Positions 7,470-16,917 of a stretch of DNA of 42,557 nucleotides are shown here, one piece after another; within the stretch, counting starts at the first letter, position 1, and every line of letters starts with the position of its first letter. A model generated the notes under the pieces. The model had not been told where the DNA came from. It worked only from the letters and a program-made list of their open reading frames with translations, and did not search any database. This DNA is from a virus. A program made the translations under genes and the position numbers. The stretch lies in the IMG/VR virus record IMGVR_UViG_3300046376_000026, positions 1 to 42,557 of that record. One strand, given 5' to 3'.

Positions 7470-8783
7470 CTAGATGATCTGGCCGCCTGTCTGGAGCGAG
7501 CCAGCGGCATTGCCGGGAAGGTTGTTTATTCCATAGCCGAAGGTGTCGATGATGCCGTTCATGTTGGCGTTGTATTTCGACCCGGAGACATTCCCGGCCC
7601 CGGTGATCGAGGCCCAGAACGGCGAGCACACTCCCAGCTCGCTCGCGACCGCGAACGCGGACGCAAAGTTCACGCCGCCCTGAATGACCAGCGCTGGCCG
7701 ATTGAACTGGTTGGAGCCAATCAGGCCGTTCAGGCTTGCGCAGATATGGCCTGCGCAGCTTGCTCCGGTCTCGATCGTGACGGTGCCGCCATCGATAATT
7801 ACCGCAGCCCCGGCAATGCCGGACGATAGATGATAGCGAGAGCACGGGCCAAAGTGGACGTTCCTGATGGCCGTGCGGCCACCGTTCGATGCGAACCCGT
7901 CAAGGCAACCGTTCCCGGTCGAGAACCGGAAGCCTTCAATGTCGTAATTGCCGTTTGTTTGAAAGACGGCGCACTGGCTGGCCCCGTTCGCCGTCAGCAT
8001 GACGTTTTGCGGAGCTGCCGGATTGCCCCTGAAATAGACCGTGCCGACCCCGTTGGTTGGTCCCAATGTGGTGTTGTTGTACAGACCGTCCGCGACGTGA
8101 ACGATCTGGCTGTAGCCGTTCATATTGTACTTTTGAGTTTCAGTGTGCGCGCGTTGCAGCGTGGCGAACGGCCCCACCGTTGCGCTCACGACAGTCGCAG
8201 ATGTCCCGTCATAGTTGGCATCGTTGCCGGTGGTGCCGTTGACATACCAATCGGCATTCTTCTGCAAGATCGCGGCAGCACCAACGCGCCTTGTCGATCC
8301 GGCGACGATCAGCCATTCGGTGCCGTCAAAGAACAGCAACAGCCATGAAGTCGGCAGCACATCGCCGACCGCGACCGCCGACAAATCCATGTACGTCACT
8401 GGCGCGAACGCGCTGCCGTTGACGCTGAAGACGGTGCCGCCGGGGACAGAAGCAAAGCCGGGTTGAAACCAAATCGTCGTGCCAGCGGGCGGCGGCATCG
8501 TTGGCAGTGCCGGGATAGTCGCGCTCCATTGTGACGCATTGCCGCCGTTGTTCGACATTTTGAAGTAGTTGAAGACATCGGCGATCTGCACCGCCTTCTT
8601 GACCTGCGCAAGATCGCCATTGGCCGGGTTCAAACCTGCCGCCGCAATGAGCGCGACCAACTCGCGCTGCGGATACTCAATCGAGGCCGCAGGCGGGATC
8701 GACCCCATCGTGCCGGTCGATGGATTGCCGTTGACGTAGGCGGCATTCGGATCAGAAACGCCGTAGGGCTGATTGTACTGCAT
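7470..8783 (-). CDS. Tail fibre / tailspike with predicted beta-helix
   Basis: The protein has 437 residues. The N-terminal about 80 residues (PQRELVALIAAAGL, then LAQVKKAVQ) match the attachment region of many phage tail fibres. From about residue 180 the WYVNGTTGNDANYDG segment opens a run of short beta strands with Asn/Gly turns, the signature of a right-handed beta-helix as in tailspikes and carbohydrate-binding spikes. Likely role: receptor binding, possibly polysaccharide degradation. No catalytic residues can be assigned by eye. It follows the gp48-like gene, as expected. Confidence 0.78.
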   Translation of the reverse strand: MQYNQPYGVSDPNAAYVNGNPSTGTMGSIPPAASIEYPQRELVALIAAAGLNPANGDLAQVKKAVQIADVFNYFKMSNNGGNASQWSATIPALPTMPPPAGTTIWFQPGFASVPGGTVFSVNGSAFAPVTYMDLSAVAVGDVLPTSWLLLFFDGTEWLIVAGSTRRVGAAAILQKNADWYVNGTTGNDANYDGTSATVVSATVGPFATLQRAHTETQKYNMNGYSQIVHVADGLYNNTTLGPTNGVGTVYFRGNPAAPQNVMLTANGASQCAVFQTNGNYDIEGFRFSTGNGCLDGFASNGGRTAIRNVHFGPCSRYHLSSGIAGAAVIIDGGTVTIETGASCAGHICASLNGLIGSNQFNRPALVIQGGVNFASAFAVASELGVCSPFWASITGAGNVSGSKYNANMNGIIDTFGYGINNLPGNAAGSLQTGGQII

Positions 8784-8801
8784 CTCACATACGCTCCCCG
8801 T

Positions 8802-9569
8802 TCATGGTGTTCCGGCCATGTCGCCGCCGCTCTGCAGGCCGGAATAGTCGAAGATGATTTCGGTGTGCGCTGGCTTCCAGCGATTGAGCAGGCACTCAAG
8901 ATCGTCGGCGATGCCGATGCGCAGGTGAGGATCAACACCGCACTGGCCTGACGTGACGCGAAACCACGTCAGGCTCGCGGTCGCGACATGCACGGTCCAA
9001 TAGTAGCGGTTCTCCAGTGGCCCCAGCCCGTAGTTCGGCCACTCCGACAACTCGCCGTCGAGAACCGGCGCGTCGCCGCGCGCGCCCATGATCTTCTGGC
9101 CCCACTGATTGCGCATCGGATCGGGCGGCAGCGCGCCAATGGTGCGACAGTCGCCGCAGCCGTCCATTGCGATGAAGAACGGGCGATATTCGGTGATGGT
9201 GATCGTGTAGCCGATCATCGCGGCTGCATCGATGAAGAACTGGCGCGACTGCCCGCCTTCCAGCGTCATGCGCATCACCAGCGCGAGCTGACGCTGCGCG
9301 ATGCTCTGAGGTGCGGAGTAGCAGGGATCGGGCAGGCCCCAGTTGCGCTCCCAGTCCGGCAGCAGCTCGATCGTCGTTCTTGGATCGCTTTCCATCTCCA
9401 GCAATTTGCTGGCGCGGATTTCGAAGTCGCCCCAGATGCGCGTCAGCCCGCGCACCACCAGCATCAGCACGCCGTCCCAGTCGCGCGGCCACGCCTGACC
9501 GAGCGGCAGCAGCGCCTGCATCGCGTCGGCATAGTCCTCGCCGGTTCTGGTGACGTGTTGATCAGGCAT
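8802..9569 (-). CDS. Mu gp48-like baseplate protein (YmfQ/DUF2313)
   Basis: This 255-residue protein is similar to the gp48/YmfQ family, which links the baseplate wedge to fibres in Mu-like tails. The typical start (YADAMQALLPLGQAWPRD) and the SDPRTTIELLPDWERNWGLP block are visible at about 12-85. The chosen start, ATG 9569, overlaps the end of the baseplate J gene by 8 nt. An ATG five codons upstream is less likely. Position between gpJ and the first fibre matches Mu order. Confidence 0.85.
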   Translation of the reverse strand: MPDQHVTRTGEDYADAMQALLPLGQAWPRDWDGVLMLVVRGLTRIWGDFEIRASKLLEMESDPRTTIELLPDWERNWGLPDPCYSAPQSIAQRQLALVMRMTLEGGQSRQFFIDAAAMIGYTITITEYRPFFIAMDGCGDCRTIGALPPDPMRNQWGQKIMGARGDAPVLDGELSEWPNYGLGPLENRYYWTVHVATASLTWFRVTSGQCGVDPHLRIGIADDLECLLNRWKPAHTEIIFDYSGLQSGGDMAGTP

Positions 9570-10644
9570 AGAGCACCGTCCCAAGAGCTGGCATGTAGCC
9601 GGGCGCTGGCATCTCGGTTGTCTGGAAGGTCAGTTCGTGCGTCTCTTCGCCGACTGCCTGACTGATCGCCTCATCGACCCATGATCGGTACATGGTCTGG
9701 CCCGGCTTCGAGCGTGCGAACTCCATGTCCTTGATCGAGGTCTCGATGCGGGCGCGAACGGTCGGGTCGTCGGTGGTCAGGTTGCTGATGGTGATGTCGT
9801 AGAAGAACAGGATCGGTGCCATCACGAAGCAGTCCTTCACTGTGACGGGCCGCTTGCTGTCGATGTAGTCGGACACGACCAGAATGTCGGCTTCGGTCGG
9901 CAGGCCGTAATTGTCGCCGTGCAGATCATCCATCAGGAAGCGCACCGTCATGGTGCCGGGTCCGATCTCGCAGGCCGCCCATGCGCGCGTGACGCCGGGG
10001 CAGGCGAGCGCCCACGCTTCATAGTCCGCGAGGTCGCCGCCCATCGGCGGGTTCTGAATTCGAAACAGGATGCGCTCGCGGAGCTGGTCGTCGGTCTCGG
10101 TGTCGATGCCGCCGGTCATGTCGCCAAGCAATGTTGCGGTATCGACGCCGTCGATGGCCGGGTTAAGCGACATGGCGTCACCGTCCGGCAGATTTCCGAC
10201 GCTGCCCGCCGTCAGCGCCACCGCGTCTGCGGTGCCGAAGCCGCCGCTTCCAATCTCGCCCGCCGCGACGGTCTGATACTGCACGTTGTTGCCGCCGGTC
10301 AGCAGCGTGCCGATCGGGATGATCGCGCCGGAAGCGCCGCTCGCGTTGACGAATTCTATTGTGCCGTGCGCGTAGGTCGCGGCCTTGCGTCCCTTGGAGC
10401 CGTCCGCATTGGTCAGCCAGATCACACCGTGGCGATCCAGCCATTCCTTCTCTGCGGTGTCCGGCATCAATTGCTTGGCGAGCCAGTCGAGGTAGAGATA
10501 GGCGAGGTTCGCCAGCCCCGACATCGCGTCGCTCATGATGCGCAGCGCCGAATTCGGGATCATCACCTTCGCGCCGAGCTGCGACAGCACATAGTCGCGC
10601 GTCATGCGGCGGGTGTCTCGCAGGGTTGGCGTCGTCCAAGGCAT
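9562..10644 (-). CDS. Baseplate J-like protein (Mu gp47)
   Basis: This 360-residue protein is a baseplate wedge component of contractile tails (Baseplate_J family). It has the family N-terminus (MPWTTPTLRDTRR) and the 'TEKEWLDRHG'-type region near 70-85. It also has GAIIPIGTLLTGG and DGVDTATLLGDMTGGIDTETDDQLRERIL with the typical ARVRALR-like end of domain 1. The start at 10644 follows GGGGAGATAGCA. The longer open frame would overlap the previous gene. Confidence 0.88.
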   Translation of the reverse strand: MPWTTPTLRDTRRMTRDYVLSQLGAKVMIPNSALRIMSDAMSGLANLAYLYLDWLAKQLMPDTAEKEWLDRHGVIWLTNADGSKGRKAATYAHGTIEFVNASGASGAIIPIGTLLTGGNNVQYQTVAAGEIGSGGFGTADAVALTAGSVGNLPDGDAMSLNPAIDGVDTATLLGDMTGGIDTETDDQLRERILFRIQNPPMGGDLADYEAWALACPGVTRAWAACEIGPGTMTVRFLMDDLHGDNYGLPTEADILVVSDYIDSKRPVTVKDCFVMAPILFFYDITISNLTTDDPTVRARIETSIKDMEFARSKPGQTMYRSWVDEAISQAVGEETHELTFQTTEMPAPGYMPALGTVLYA

Positions 10645-10646
10645 TG

Positions 10647-11150
10647 CTATCTCCCCAGCTCGTCCCACAATTCGCTGTACAGAAGCTCGATTGCCGGTGT
10701 GGGTCCGCGATAGATTTTCACCCCGACATCGATGCGATTGGTGCCAATCTGCTCCGGCAGAACATCGATGCGGGATGCGATCAGCCGCTGCGTGAATGGC
10801 TTCATCGCATCGCGGGTCCAGCCCTCGGCTCGCGACAATGTCGAGCCTTCACGCGCCAGCGGCCCCGTCAGCTTGGCGCGCGAGAGCAGCCACAGCAGGC
10901 AGCCGACCGGCCAGCCCTGCCAGATCAGGTCCGCGTCAAGGTCTCCCCACCAGCCCCGGCGATCGGTCGCATCCGGGTCCGGCAGCTCCTCGCTGACAGG
11001 TGCAAGCGCGTCTGTGCCGAGCGCGATGATGACCGCCGTTTGCAGGTCGTAACCGTCCGCGATCAAGTTCTGATCGGTCATCAGCCAATCGAGCTGCACG
11101 GCATAGGCCGGGAAGTCGAGCTGCTGCAGATATCGGATGTCGCTTGCCAT
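10647..11150 (-). CDS. Mu gp46-like baseplate protein
   Basis: This 167-residue protein matches the GP46 family. It shows the LQTAVIIALGTD, RRGWWGD and CLLWLLSRAK blocks in the right order. In contractile tails of the Mu type the family contributes to the baseplate wedge. The start at 11150 lies just after the gp45 stop. Order gp45-gp46-gp47 is conserved. Confidence 0.87.
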   Translation of the reverse strand: MASDIRYLQQLDFPAYAVQLDWLMTDQNLIADGYDLQTAVIIALGTDALAPVSEELPDPDATDRRGWWGDLDADLIWQGWPVGCLLWLLSRAKLTGPLAREGSTLSRAEGWTRDAMKPFTQRLIASRIDVLPEQIGTNRIDVGVKIYRGPTPAIELLYSELWDELGR

Positions 11151-11151
11151 G

Positions 11152-12081
11152 CTACGGCTCCGCATCTTCGCTTGTCGGCGGTCCCGGCTTCGGCGCGTTG
11201 ATCGTCACCGCGTCGCTGCCGCTGGGATCAGAGGTCATGCCCTTGCCGCCGTTGACGCCATAGACCGGATGCTGTGCGCTATCGGTGCCCAGCTTCACCT
11301 TGCCGATGAAACACCACGTCGCGCTGGCCTTGTCGTAATAGCCGACCACGGTGTCGCCGCTATAGAACTCGATCTTGTTTTTGGTGACGCGAACCTCATG
11401 GTTCACCGTCTCGCCTTCGTGCTGGTAGTCCTGCTGGCTCTGACCGCTGCCGCCCGTGCTGTCGCGCGAGCTGGCCCCACCACCGCCGCCGCTTCCCGAC
11501 GAGCCGCCGCCGCTCTGTCCCGGTCGCTGTTGCTTCTTCTTCATGACGTGGCGCAGCGAGACCATGCGCTCCGTGTTCTGCTGCTGGCTGCCATCCGCCG
11601 CCCGCGTGCTCGCGCCGCCATTGCCGCTGCCTTGCTCATCATCCAGCGACAACAGGAACAGCCCGGTCCTGCGCAGCAAGGTCATCTGCCCGATGTCGTC
11701 ATATTGCGCGTTCTCGCCCGCCTTCAGGCCCATCGGGCGATGCCTGCGATCGTCAACCGCGATCACCACCGGATGATTGCGCTGGCCGCCGACAAACACC
11801 GCGATGCCTTCCGCCGCCGGTCCCTTGTCCTGATCGGCGCCACCGCTCGCTCCACCAGCACCACCGCCGCTGCCACCCTGCTGTTGCTGCTGGTCGCGCG
11901 GCAGCGGCATTGAGGTGAAGCCGAAATGCTGAATGCGCTCCACAATTCCGCGCCCGTCGCCAAACATCCCGTCAAACGAAAGCTCCTGCATCATCGGGTT
12001 GTCGTTCGCCTTGTTCAGCGTCAGCCGCACGATCTGGTGCATCGCGCGACCAGCGGTTTCGAGGAGGGAGTTCCGGTGCAT
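11152..12081 (-). CDS. Mu gp45-like baseplate spike / assembly protein
   Basis: This 309-residue protein belongs to the GpV/gp45 spike family, which forms the trimeric puncturing tip. The N-terminal domain has the 'FGFTSMPLP...EGIAVFVGGQRNHPVVIAVDDRRHRP' core and 'GENAQYDD'. Two long Gly/Ser/Gln low-complexity insertions (about 64-88 and 150-225) make it longer than usual. They are unusual for a rigid spike and may be flexible loops. The C-terminus keeps the beta-rich EVRVTKNKIEFYSG and a Gly/Pro end. Confidence 0.83.
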   Translation of the reverse strand: MHRNSLLETAGRAMHQIVRLTLNKANDNPMMQELSFDGMFGDGRGIVERIQHFGFTSMPLPRDQQQQQGGSGGGAGGASGGADQDKGPAAEGIAVFVGGQRNHPVVIAVDDRRHRPMGLKAGENAQYDDIGQMTLLRRTGLFLLSLDDEQGSGNGGASTRAADGSQQQNTERMVSLRHVMKKKQQRPGQSGGGSSGSGGGGGASSRDSTGGSGQSQQDYQHEGETVNHEVRVTKNKIEFYSGDTVVGYYDKASATWCFIGKVKLGTDSAQHPVYGVNGGKGMTSDPSGSDAVTINAPKPGPPTSEDAEP

Positions 12082-12091
12082 GTCGAGCCTC

Positions 12092-13297
12092 TCAACTAAA
12101 ATTGGGTTTGCCGCCCATGTGGCGCGGATCGACCATCGTCAGCGTCGTCGTGCTTCCGGCGTCGCTCTGCTCGTAGACACAGCCCTTGCAGCCCAGCGTT
12201 TGGTCGAGGATCAGCGACGGCGACCTGACGTGGTAATATTCGCCAGCCTTCCAGAGGTCGTTGCTCTGGCTGTAGTCCTTGAACCAGCCCTGCACGGTGA
12301 TCTGCGCTTCAATCTCGGTCGCGTCGGTGAACTTCTTCTCCATCTGCAATCGCTGCTGGATGCCGTGCGGGATGTCGGCGATGTCGCCCAAGATCACCAG
12401 ATACCTGTTGCGCTGATGCGGGCCGGGGTCGTAGGCGATCTGCTTGTTCGCCTTGTCCATGTTGCTCTGGTCGCTGCCGCTGTCCTGACCGATCCCGTAC
12501 TTGTGCTTGTAGACCCACTGGTCGCGGACGACGCAGTTCGCGCGCAGGATGTTCTGCCCCTCGATCAGATAGCCGTTGGTCTCCGCGCTGTGATCGCCGA
12601 TGGCGAGGATGCCGCCCTGCGGGCGCGATCCCAAGATGATGTTTCGGTGCTTGGCGTACCTATCCAGCGTGTTCCAGATGGTCTCGCCGGGATTGACCTG
12701 AATTTGCTTGATCGGCGTATTGTCCACGTCGCCCTGCAGCGTCACCTTGATGCCGAGATGCGCGGTCAGATCATTCGCCAGTTGTTGCCACGTCTTGCCG
12801 TCATGGTTGCCCAGCTTGTCAGGTGGCACCGATGTGGTCGTCACATCGATGGTGTCGCCAGTGCCGATCAGGCGCACGCCGTGCTGCTTCGCGTCGTAGC
12901 CGACATGCCGCTCGATGATGTAGCCGTAGACGACAAGCTGGCCGCCGATGAACACCCGCACGATGTCGCCCGGCACGAATTGCAATGCATCTACCTTCAG
13001 CGGGATTGGGCTCTCCTCGGTACATTCGAACTGGAATTTCGGAAACGGCTCCGTGTTCAACTGTTCGACGCGCACAGTTGTCCACTCGGAGAACAGCCAG
13101 CCATTGACTTCGAGAACGATGATTTCCTTGAAGCCGCTGGTCGGCCACGGTCGCGCCTCGGCTGGCGTGCCCGGTTGCTGTTCCGCCGCCGTGTTCTGGC
13201 CGGGCGTGACGGTCGAGGCCGGTCCATCGCCCGCGCCGGGATCGGTGGCTCCGGGGTTATCCGGCTCGACGGTGATCGGAGGGAGTTCGGTTGCCAT
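12092..13297 (-). CDS. Mu gp44-like baseplate hub protein (gpD/gp27 type)
   Basis: This 401-residue protein belongs to the tail hub family of contractile tails, between tube and spike. After a Pro/Thr/Gly-rich N-terminal tail (about 1-50), the hub domains follow: 'KVDALQFVPGDIVRVFIGGQLVVYGYIIERHVGYDAK', the 'TWQQLANDL..HLGI' region, and 'GETIWNTLDRYAKHRNIIL' in the second half. The disordered N-terminal tail is not typical. Stop and start of adjacent genes nearly abut. Confidence 0.83.
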   Translation of the reverse strand: MATELPPITVEPDNPGATDPGAGDGPASTVTPGQNTAAEQQPGTPAEARPWPTSGFKEIIVLEVNGWLFSEWTTVRVEQLNTEPFPKFQFECTEESPIPLKVDALQFVPGDIVRVFIGGQLVVYGYIIERHVGYDAKQHGVRLIGTGDTIDVTTTSVPPDKLGNHDGKTWQQLANDLTAHLGIKVTLQGDVDNTPIKQIQVNPGETIWNTLDRYAKHRNIILGSRPQGGILAIGDHSAETNGYLIEGQNILRANCVVRDQWVYKHKYGIGQDSGSDQSNMDKANKQIAYDPGPHQRNRYLVILGDIADIPHGIQQRLQMEKKFTDATEIEAQITVQGWFKDYSQSNDLWKAGEYYHVRSPSLILDQTLGCKGCVYEQSDAGSTTTLTMVDPRHMGGKPNFS

Positions 13298-13298
13298 G

Positions 13299-13967
13299 TC
13301 ACACCGCCAGCATCTGGCCGACGCGCGGCATGAAAGCGGGATGCACTACCGAATTCTCGTTGATCAGCTCCTGATAGCGAGACGGGTTTGCATAGGCGAG
13401 CTGCGCCATCCGAAGCGCAGGCATCACCATCGAGTAGCTGTAGCTTATGACGCGCGGAAGCTGCCTGCCGCGATCGGCCAGTTGCTTCACCACGGTGCCA
13501 TGCAGCGCGAGGATCGCCATGTAGGTGCCAGCATCGAGGTCGTCGGAAGCCACTTCCTCTGCTTGACTGAATGCGTCGTTAATCGACGTTGCGACCGCCT
13601 CGACCTGATCGCGCGAGACAAATGTCATCGTTGAAATGATGCGAGCCTCGCACGACAACGTCAGCCGCACGATGGCGAGCACCGTCGAGGTGCCGCCGGG
13701 ATAGACCGGCGTCTCTGCCAGCGCCGCCTTGCGCACGCGGTCCATCGTCACCAGCGTTGCGTTGCCGTTGCGCGCCAGATCGAGAATGATCGCGAACGCG
13801 CTCGCGAAGGTCGCCGGATAGATCATGTTGTAATCGGCGATCATCATGCCGACGCAGCGACGCAGCGCACTCGCCAGATCAGGCGCGGGATTGACCGTGG
13901 TCGAAAGCACGACCGGCCCGATGCGCTGCACGATCCCCAGCAATTCTTCGGCTTCGTCAGAAGTCAT
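13299..13967 (-). CDS. C-terminal half of Mu gp43-like tail protein
   Basis: This 222-residue protein looks like the C-terminal part of Mu gp43. Evidence is the terminal QLPRVISYSYSMVMPALRMAQLAYANPSRYQELINENSVVHPAFMP block and the helical middle. The N-terminal half is encoded directly upstream in the SAME reading frame, separated only by TGA-GGA-AGC before this ATG. The family is normally one protein of about 480 residues. This is therefore either a stable gene fission with a new start (TGAGGA as ribosome binding site, short spacing) or a nonsense mutation / readthrough site. Confidence 0.75.
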   Translation of the reverse strand: MTSDEAEELLGIVQRIGPVVLSTTVNPAPDLASALRRCVGMMIADYNMIYPATFASAFAIILDLARNGNATLVTMDRVRKAALAETPVYPGGTSTVLAIVRLTLSCEARIISTMTFVSRDQVEAVATSINDAFSQAEEVASDDLDAGTYMAILALHGTVVKQLADRGRQLPRVISYSYSMVMPALRMAQLAYANPSRYQELINENSVVHPAFMPRVGQMLAV

Positions 13968-13973
13968 GCTTCC

Positions 13974-14540
13974 TCACGGCAGGCTGGTTACGGTTGTGTC
14001 GGTGGTGACGTTGGCCGCCGCGCTCGCATACGGCTGCACTTGGCTTGCGGTGTCGGGCGCGGGCGGGCCGATCACCGAACTGTTGAGGTTCTGCGCGGAG
14101 TTCGCGACCTGTCCCGGCCCGTACTGCACAGGCCGATAAACCGGGTCGCCGTATTCCACGAAGCTCATCTCGACGGTGCAGAAGCCGCCTTTCTCGCGGC
14201 TCTCGCTGATGCTGTACTGCTGCACCATCACCTGAATGTCGGCCATCTGGTACGGCATCGGCAGCCGCAGCATGCCGGGGCCGTCCTGCTCCAGCGCGCT
14301 GATCAGGTTGTCCTTGAGCTGCAGATAGATCGGGCCAATCAGATAGCCCTGCACACTGACGGTCACGGCGCTGCGGCCCATGTCCTCGGCATAGGGAATG
14401 TTGCGCTTCGGGTACTGATGCAGCGCGACACGGCGTCCGCCGACCCGGCTGTCGGTATCGACATAGAAGATCGCACCGCGAAACATCGCCTGCTGAAACT
14501 TGTCGCGCCATGGATTGTGAACGTCCCTGATCTGGGTCAT
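13974..14540 (-). CDS. N-terminal half of Mu gp43-like protein (DNA_circ_N)
   Basis: The protein has 188 residues. It carries the DNA_circ_N domain at about 8-130: FRGAIFYVDTDSRVGGRR, HQYPKRNIPYAEDMGR, GYLIGPIYLQLKDNL and ALEQDGPGMLRLP. In Mu-like tails this protein sits at the tube-baseplate junction; the name 'DNA circularisation' is historical. The last 45 residues are a low-complexity Ala/Thr/Pro linker ending at an in-frame TGA, after which the C-terminal half begins. No clear Shine-Dalgarno was judged; it follows the tape measure gene by a few bases. Confidence 0.82.
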   Translation of the reverse strand: MTQIRDVHNPWRDKFQQAMFRGAIFYVDTDSRVGGRRVALHQYPKRNIPYAEDMGRSAVTVSVQGYLIGPIYLQLKDNLISALEQDGPGMLRLPMPYQMADIQVMVQQYSISESREKGGFCTVEMSFVEYGDPVYRPVQYGPGQVANSAQNLNSSVIGPPAPDTASQVQPYASAAANVTTDTTVTSLP

Positions 14541-14543
14541 CGC

Positions 14544-16910
14544 CTATGGCCCCTGCGCAATCGCGCCGACCGGCGAGCTTGTCGGTTGCATCTGCTTGTA
14601 GTTCTGCACCGTGGTCTGCTGCCAAAGATCGCCGGACGAAGCGGCCTTCGTCTGCGCCGCCGTGCCGTTCGAATTGACCGTGAGGTGCACCTTGCCATCG
14701 ACCTTGGTGCCGCCGTTCGCGGCGCTATCGACAGCGCTGTCGATGCGGCGATAGCTGATCGGCTTGTCGGTCGGGAAATTTTTCGAGGTGTAGCCCATCT
14801 GCGCCGCTGCGGCGGCGGTGATGTCGATGCCTCGCCCGGTTCTCGGGTTTGGACCGACATCGGTCTGCGGAAGGACCGCCTTCCGCCCGTCAGGCATAGT
14901 GACCTCATACATCTGACCAACCTTGCCGACGCCCTTCGGCAACGCGATGCCGGGCACCGAACTCTTCGGGCTGTTCGCTGGCTCGGACGGATCACGCCAG
15001 CCACCGGGTGCATTGCCGAACCATGACCCCTTGACGGTCTTGCCACCTTCGGATTTGCCGCCGCTCTGCGATGTCGCGATGTCTGTTGCCTTACCCGGTT
15101 CGACGCCGTTCCTGATCAGCGCTTGGCGCGCGTCCTCGACGGTCTTGACGCCGAAGTGCCCCTGATCGTTGTTTCGCCACTGGTTGCCGGAGACCAGACC
15201 CCACTTCGTGGCCAACTCATCCTCGGTGCCCGGCGGCAGCGAGACGCCGCGACCGGGGCGGCTGCGCACGCCGCGACCGATCTGGTTGATGTCGATCGCC
15301 GCGCCGATCGGGTGGCCGCTGGGATTGTGCGCGCGCTCGCCCAGCGTGCCGCTGTCCGGCCCGATGACGCCGCCTGACTTCTCATAATCGTTGATGAAGC
15401 CTTGGAAGTTCTGCGCGAAGCGGCCATCGACCTGAAACTTCTTGCCGCTCGCCGTCGTGACGGTGGCCAAGCCCGAACGCGCGATCGGCGTGCCCGCCGG
15501 GGCAGCGATGCCGCCAGCACCGCCGCGCGATCCGCCCGGCACACCTGCGCCACCTGTGTCGCCGATCACCTTGCCGGTGCCGGGATCGTAGACCTGCGGC
15601 GTGGTGCCCGCCGTGCCGCCGCCCGTACCCGGCGACAGGTTGGTGTAGCCACCGCCGCCGAAGCCAGCCGCGCCGGGAACGCGGCCCATGCCGCCGCCCG
15701 CCGCAGCGCCCGCGCTGCCTCCGAAGTTTGCATTTGTGAAGCCGCCAGCGCCGCTGCTGCCGCCCTCAATGTAGCTCTTGAAATCGACCAGCGCGGCAAA
15801 GACACCGTCCTTGACCATGCGCGAGCCTTCGCTCAATCCGCCGCCGAAACCATCGGTGAACGCGCTCGGGTGATACAGCCCGCCGCCGATGCGTGGGTTG
15901 ACATTGTTTGGACGTAGGAAGGTGCCAGTGTCCGGCGCTTGCGGCGCGTGCGGTGCCCTGTAGCCCGATCGCGGGTTCAAGTTTGGCTGATTGTCGTAGC
16001 CGGGGATTATCTTGCCAAGCAAAGTGCCTTTGCCGTCCGGCCCGCGAGCAATCTTGTCCCAAGCAGCGTCAATCGCCTCGATCTTTTCGAGAACAGTGCC
16101 AAGCCCGTTAATCAATTTCGTTAGGCCGGGTGCCAGACCGCTGCCCACCTTGATGGAGAAGTTCTCCCACGCCTCGCCAAGCTGCACGATCGACTTGTGA
16201 TATTCGACCAGCCTTTCCTGCTCCTCCTTTGTCAGCTCTTTCGTCCGCGCCTGCGCGGCAGCGACCGCATCCATGTAGTGCAGCACATCAGCGCTGCCGA
16301 ACATGAGGCGCGACAGGTCTTTCGCGTCGGCGAGCCTTCCTTGCAAAAGCATCCGGCGCAGGCGGGCGAATGCGTTGTTCATCGCTGCCTGCGGGTCTTT
16401 CGCGCCAGCGATTGCCTCAACCAGATCACCAGCGCGATGAGCGTATAATTCCTGCCGCACCTCGCCGATGCGGCGCTTGAAGTCCTCGGCATTCTTGGCG
16501 AACGTCTGGAGCGCCGCCGATGCTTCTTCAGGCGTCGAGCCTGCCTCGGATGCGGCCTGCTGGAAGCCCCTGATCTGCCTGATGCTAAGGCCGATGTCGG
16601 CAGACAGGTTTTTCAGGCCGACGACGCGAGCGCTGACATCGTTCATGGTACGGATCACCGCACCGAAGGCCAGACCGACGCTTGCCGCGCCCAGTCCCAA
16701 GCCGCCCAAAGCCGGGACCACTTTCAGCACCTCGCCACCAAGCGAGCGCACGGCCTGCGTCATCTTGGTGAATTCGGTCGTCACCACCTTCGCGTTCGTG
16801 CCGCTGCGCTGCTGCACCATGCCGATTTCTCGGCCAAGCGCGCGAAGCTGAGCTAGGCTCTGCTCGGTGACTATTGTCGTCCTTAGCCGAAGGACTTCCT
16901 CGTTGGCCAT
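14544..16910 (-). CDS. Tape measure protein with peptidase-like and DPBB-like domains
   Basis: The protein has 788 residues and sets tail length. The N-terminal about 330 residues are coiled and helical, with a hydrophobic stretch near 50-75. Residues about 330-480 are Gly-rich linker. At about 520-605 a VanY/M15-like peptidase signature is seen: 'SGHPIGAAIDIN' and 'WRNNDQGHFG' give the metal-binding H-x6-D and terminal H. At about 640-735 a double-psi-barrel-like segment follows (GSWFGNAPGGWRDP, 'LPQTDVGPNPRTGRGIDI'). These would help pass peptidoglycan during DNA injection. The start is ATG 16910 after GAGGCAAGC; an ATG 12 codons upstream lies in the preceding gene. Confidence 0.83.
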   Translation of the reverse strand: MANEEVLRLRTTIVTEQSLAQLRALGREIGMVQQRSGTNAKVVTTEFTKMTQAVRSLGGEVLKVVPALGGLGLGAASVGLAFGAVIRTMNDVSARVVGLKNLSADIGLSIRQIRGFQQAASEAGSTPEEASAALQTFAKNAEDFKRRIGEVRQELYAHRAGDLVEAIAGAKDPQAAMNNAFARLRRMLLQGRLADAKDLSRLMFGSADVLHYMDAVAAAQARTKELTKEEQERLVEYHKSIVQLGEAWENFSIKVGSGLAPGLTKLINGLGTVLEKIEAIDAAWDKIARGPDGKGTLLGKIIPGYDNQPNLNPRSGYRAPHAPQAPDTGTFLRPNNVNPRIGGGLYHPSAFTDGFGGGLSEGSRMVKDGVFAALVDFKSYIEGGSSGAGGFTNANFGGSAGAAAGGGMGRVPGAAGFGGGGYTNLSPGTGGGTAGTTPQVYDPGTGKVIGDTGGAGVPGGSRGGAGGIAAPAGTPIARSGLATVTTASGKKFQVDGRFAQNFQGFINDYEKSGGVIGPDSGTLGERAHNPSGHPIGAAIDINQIGRGVRSRPGRGVSLPPGTEDELATKWGLVSGNQWRNNDQGHFGVKTVEDARQALIRNGVEPGKATDIATSQSGGKSEGGKTVKGSWFGNAPGGWRDPSEPANSPKSSVPGIALPKGVGKVGQMYEVTMPDGRKAVLPQTDVGPNPRTGRGIDITAAAAAQMGYTSKNFPTDKPISYRRIDSAVDSAANGGTKVDGKVHLTVNSNGTAAQTKAASSGDLWQQTTVQNYKQMQPTSSPVGAIAQGP

Positions 16911-16917
16911 GCTTGCC

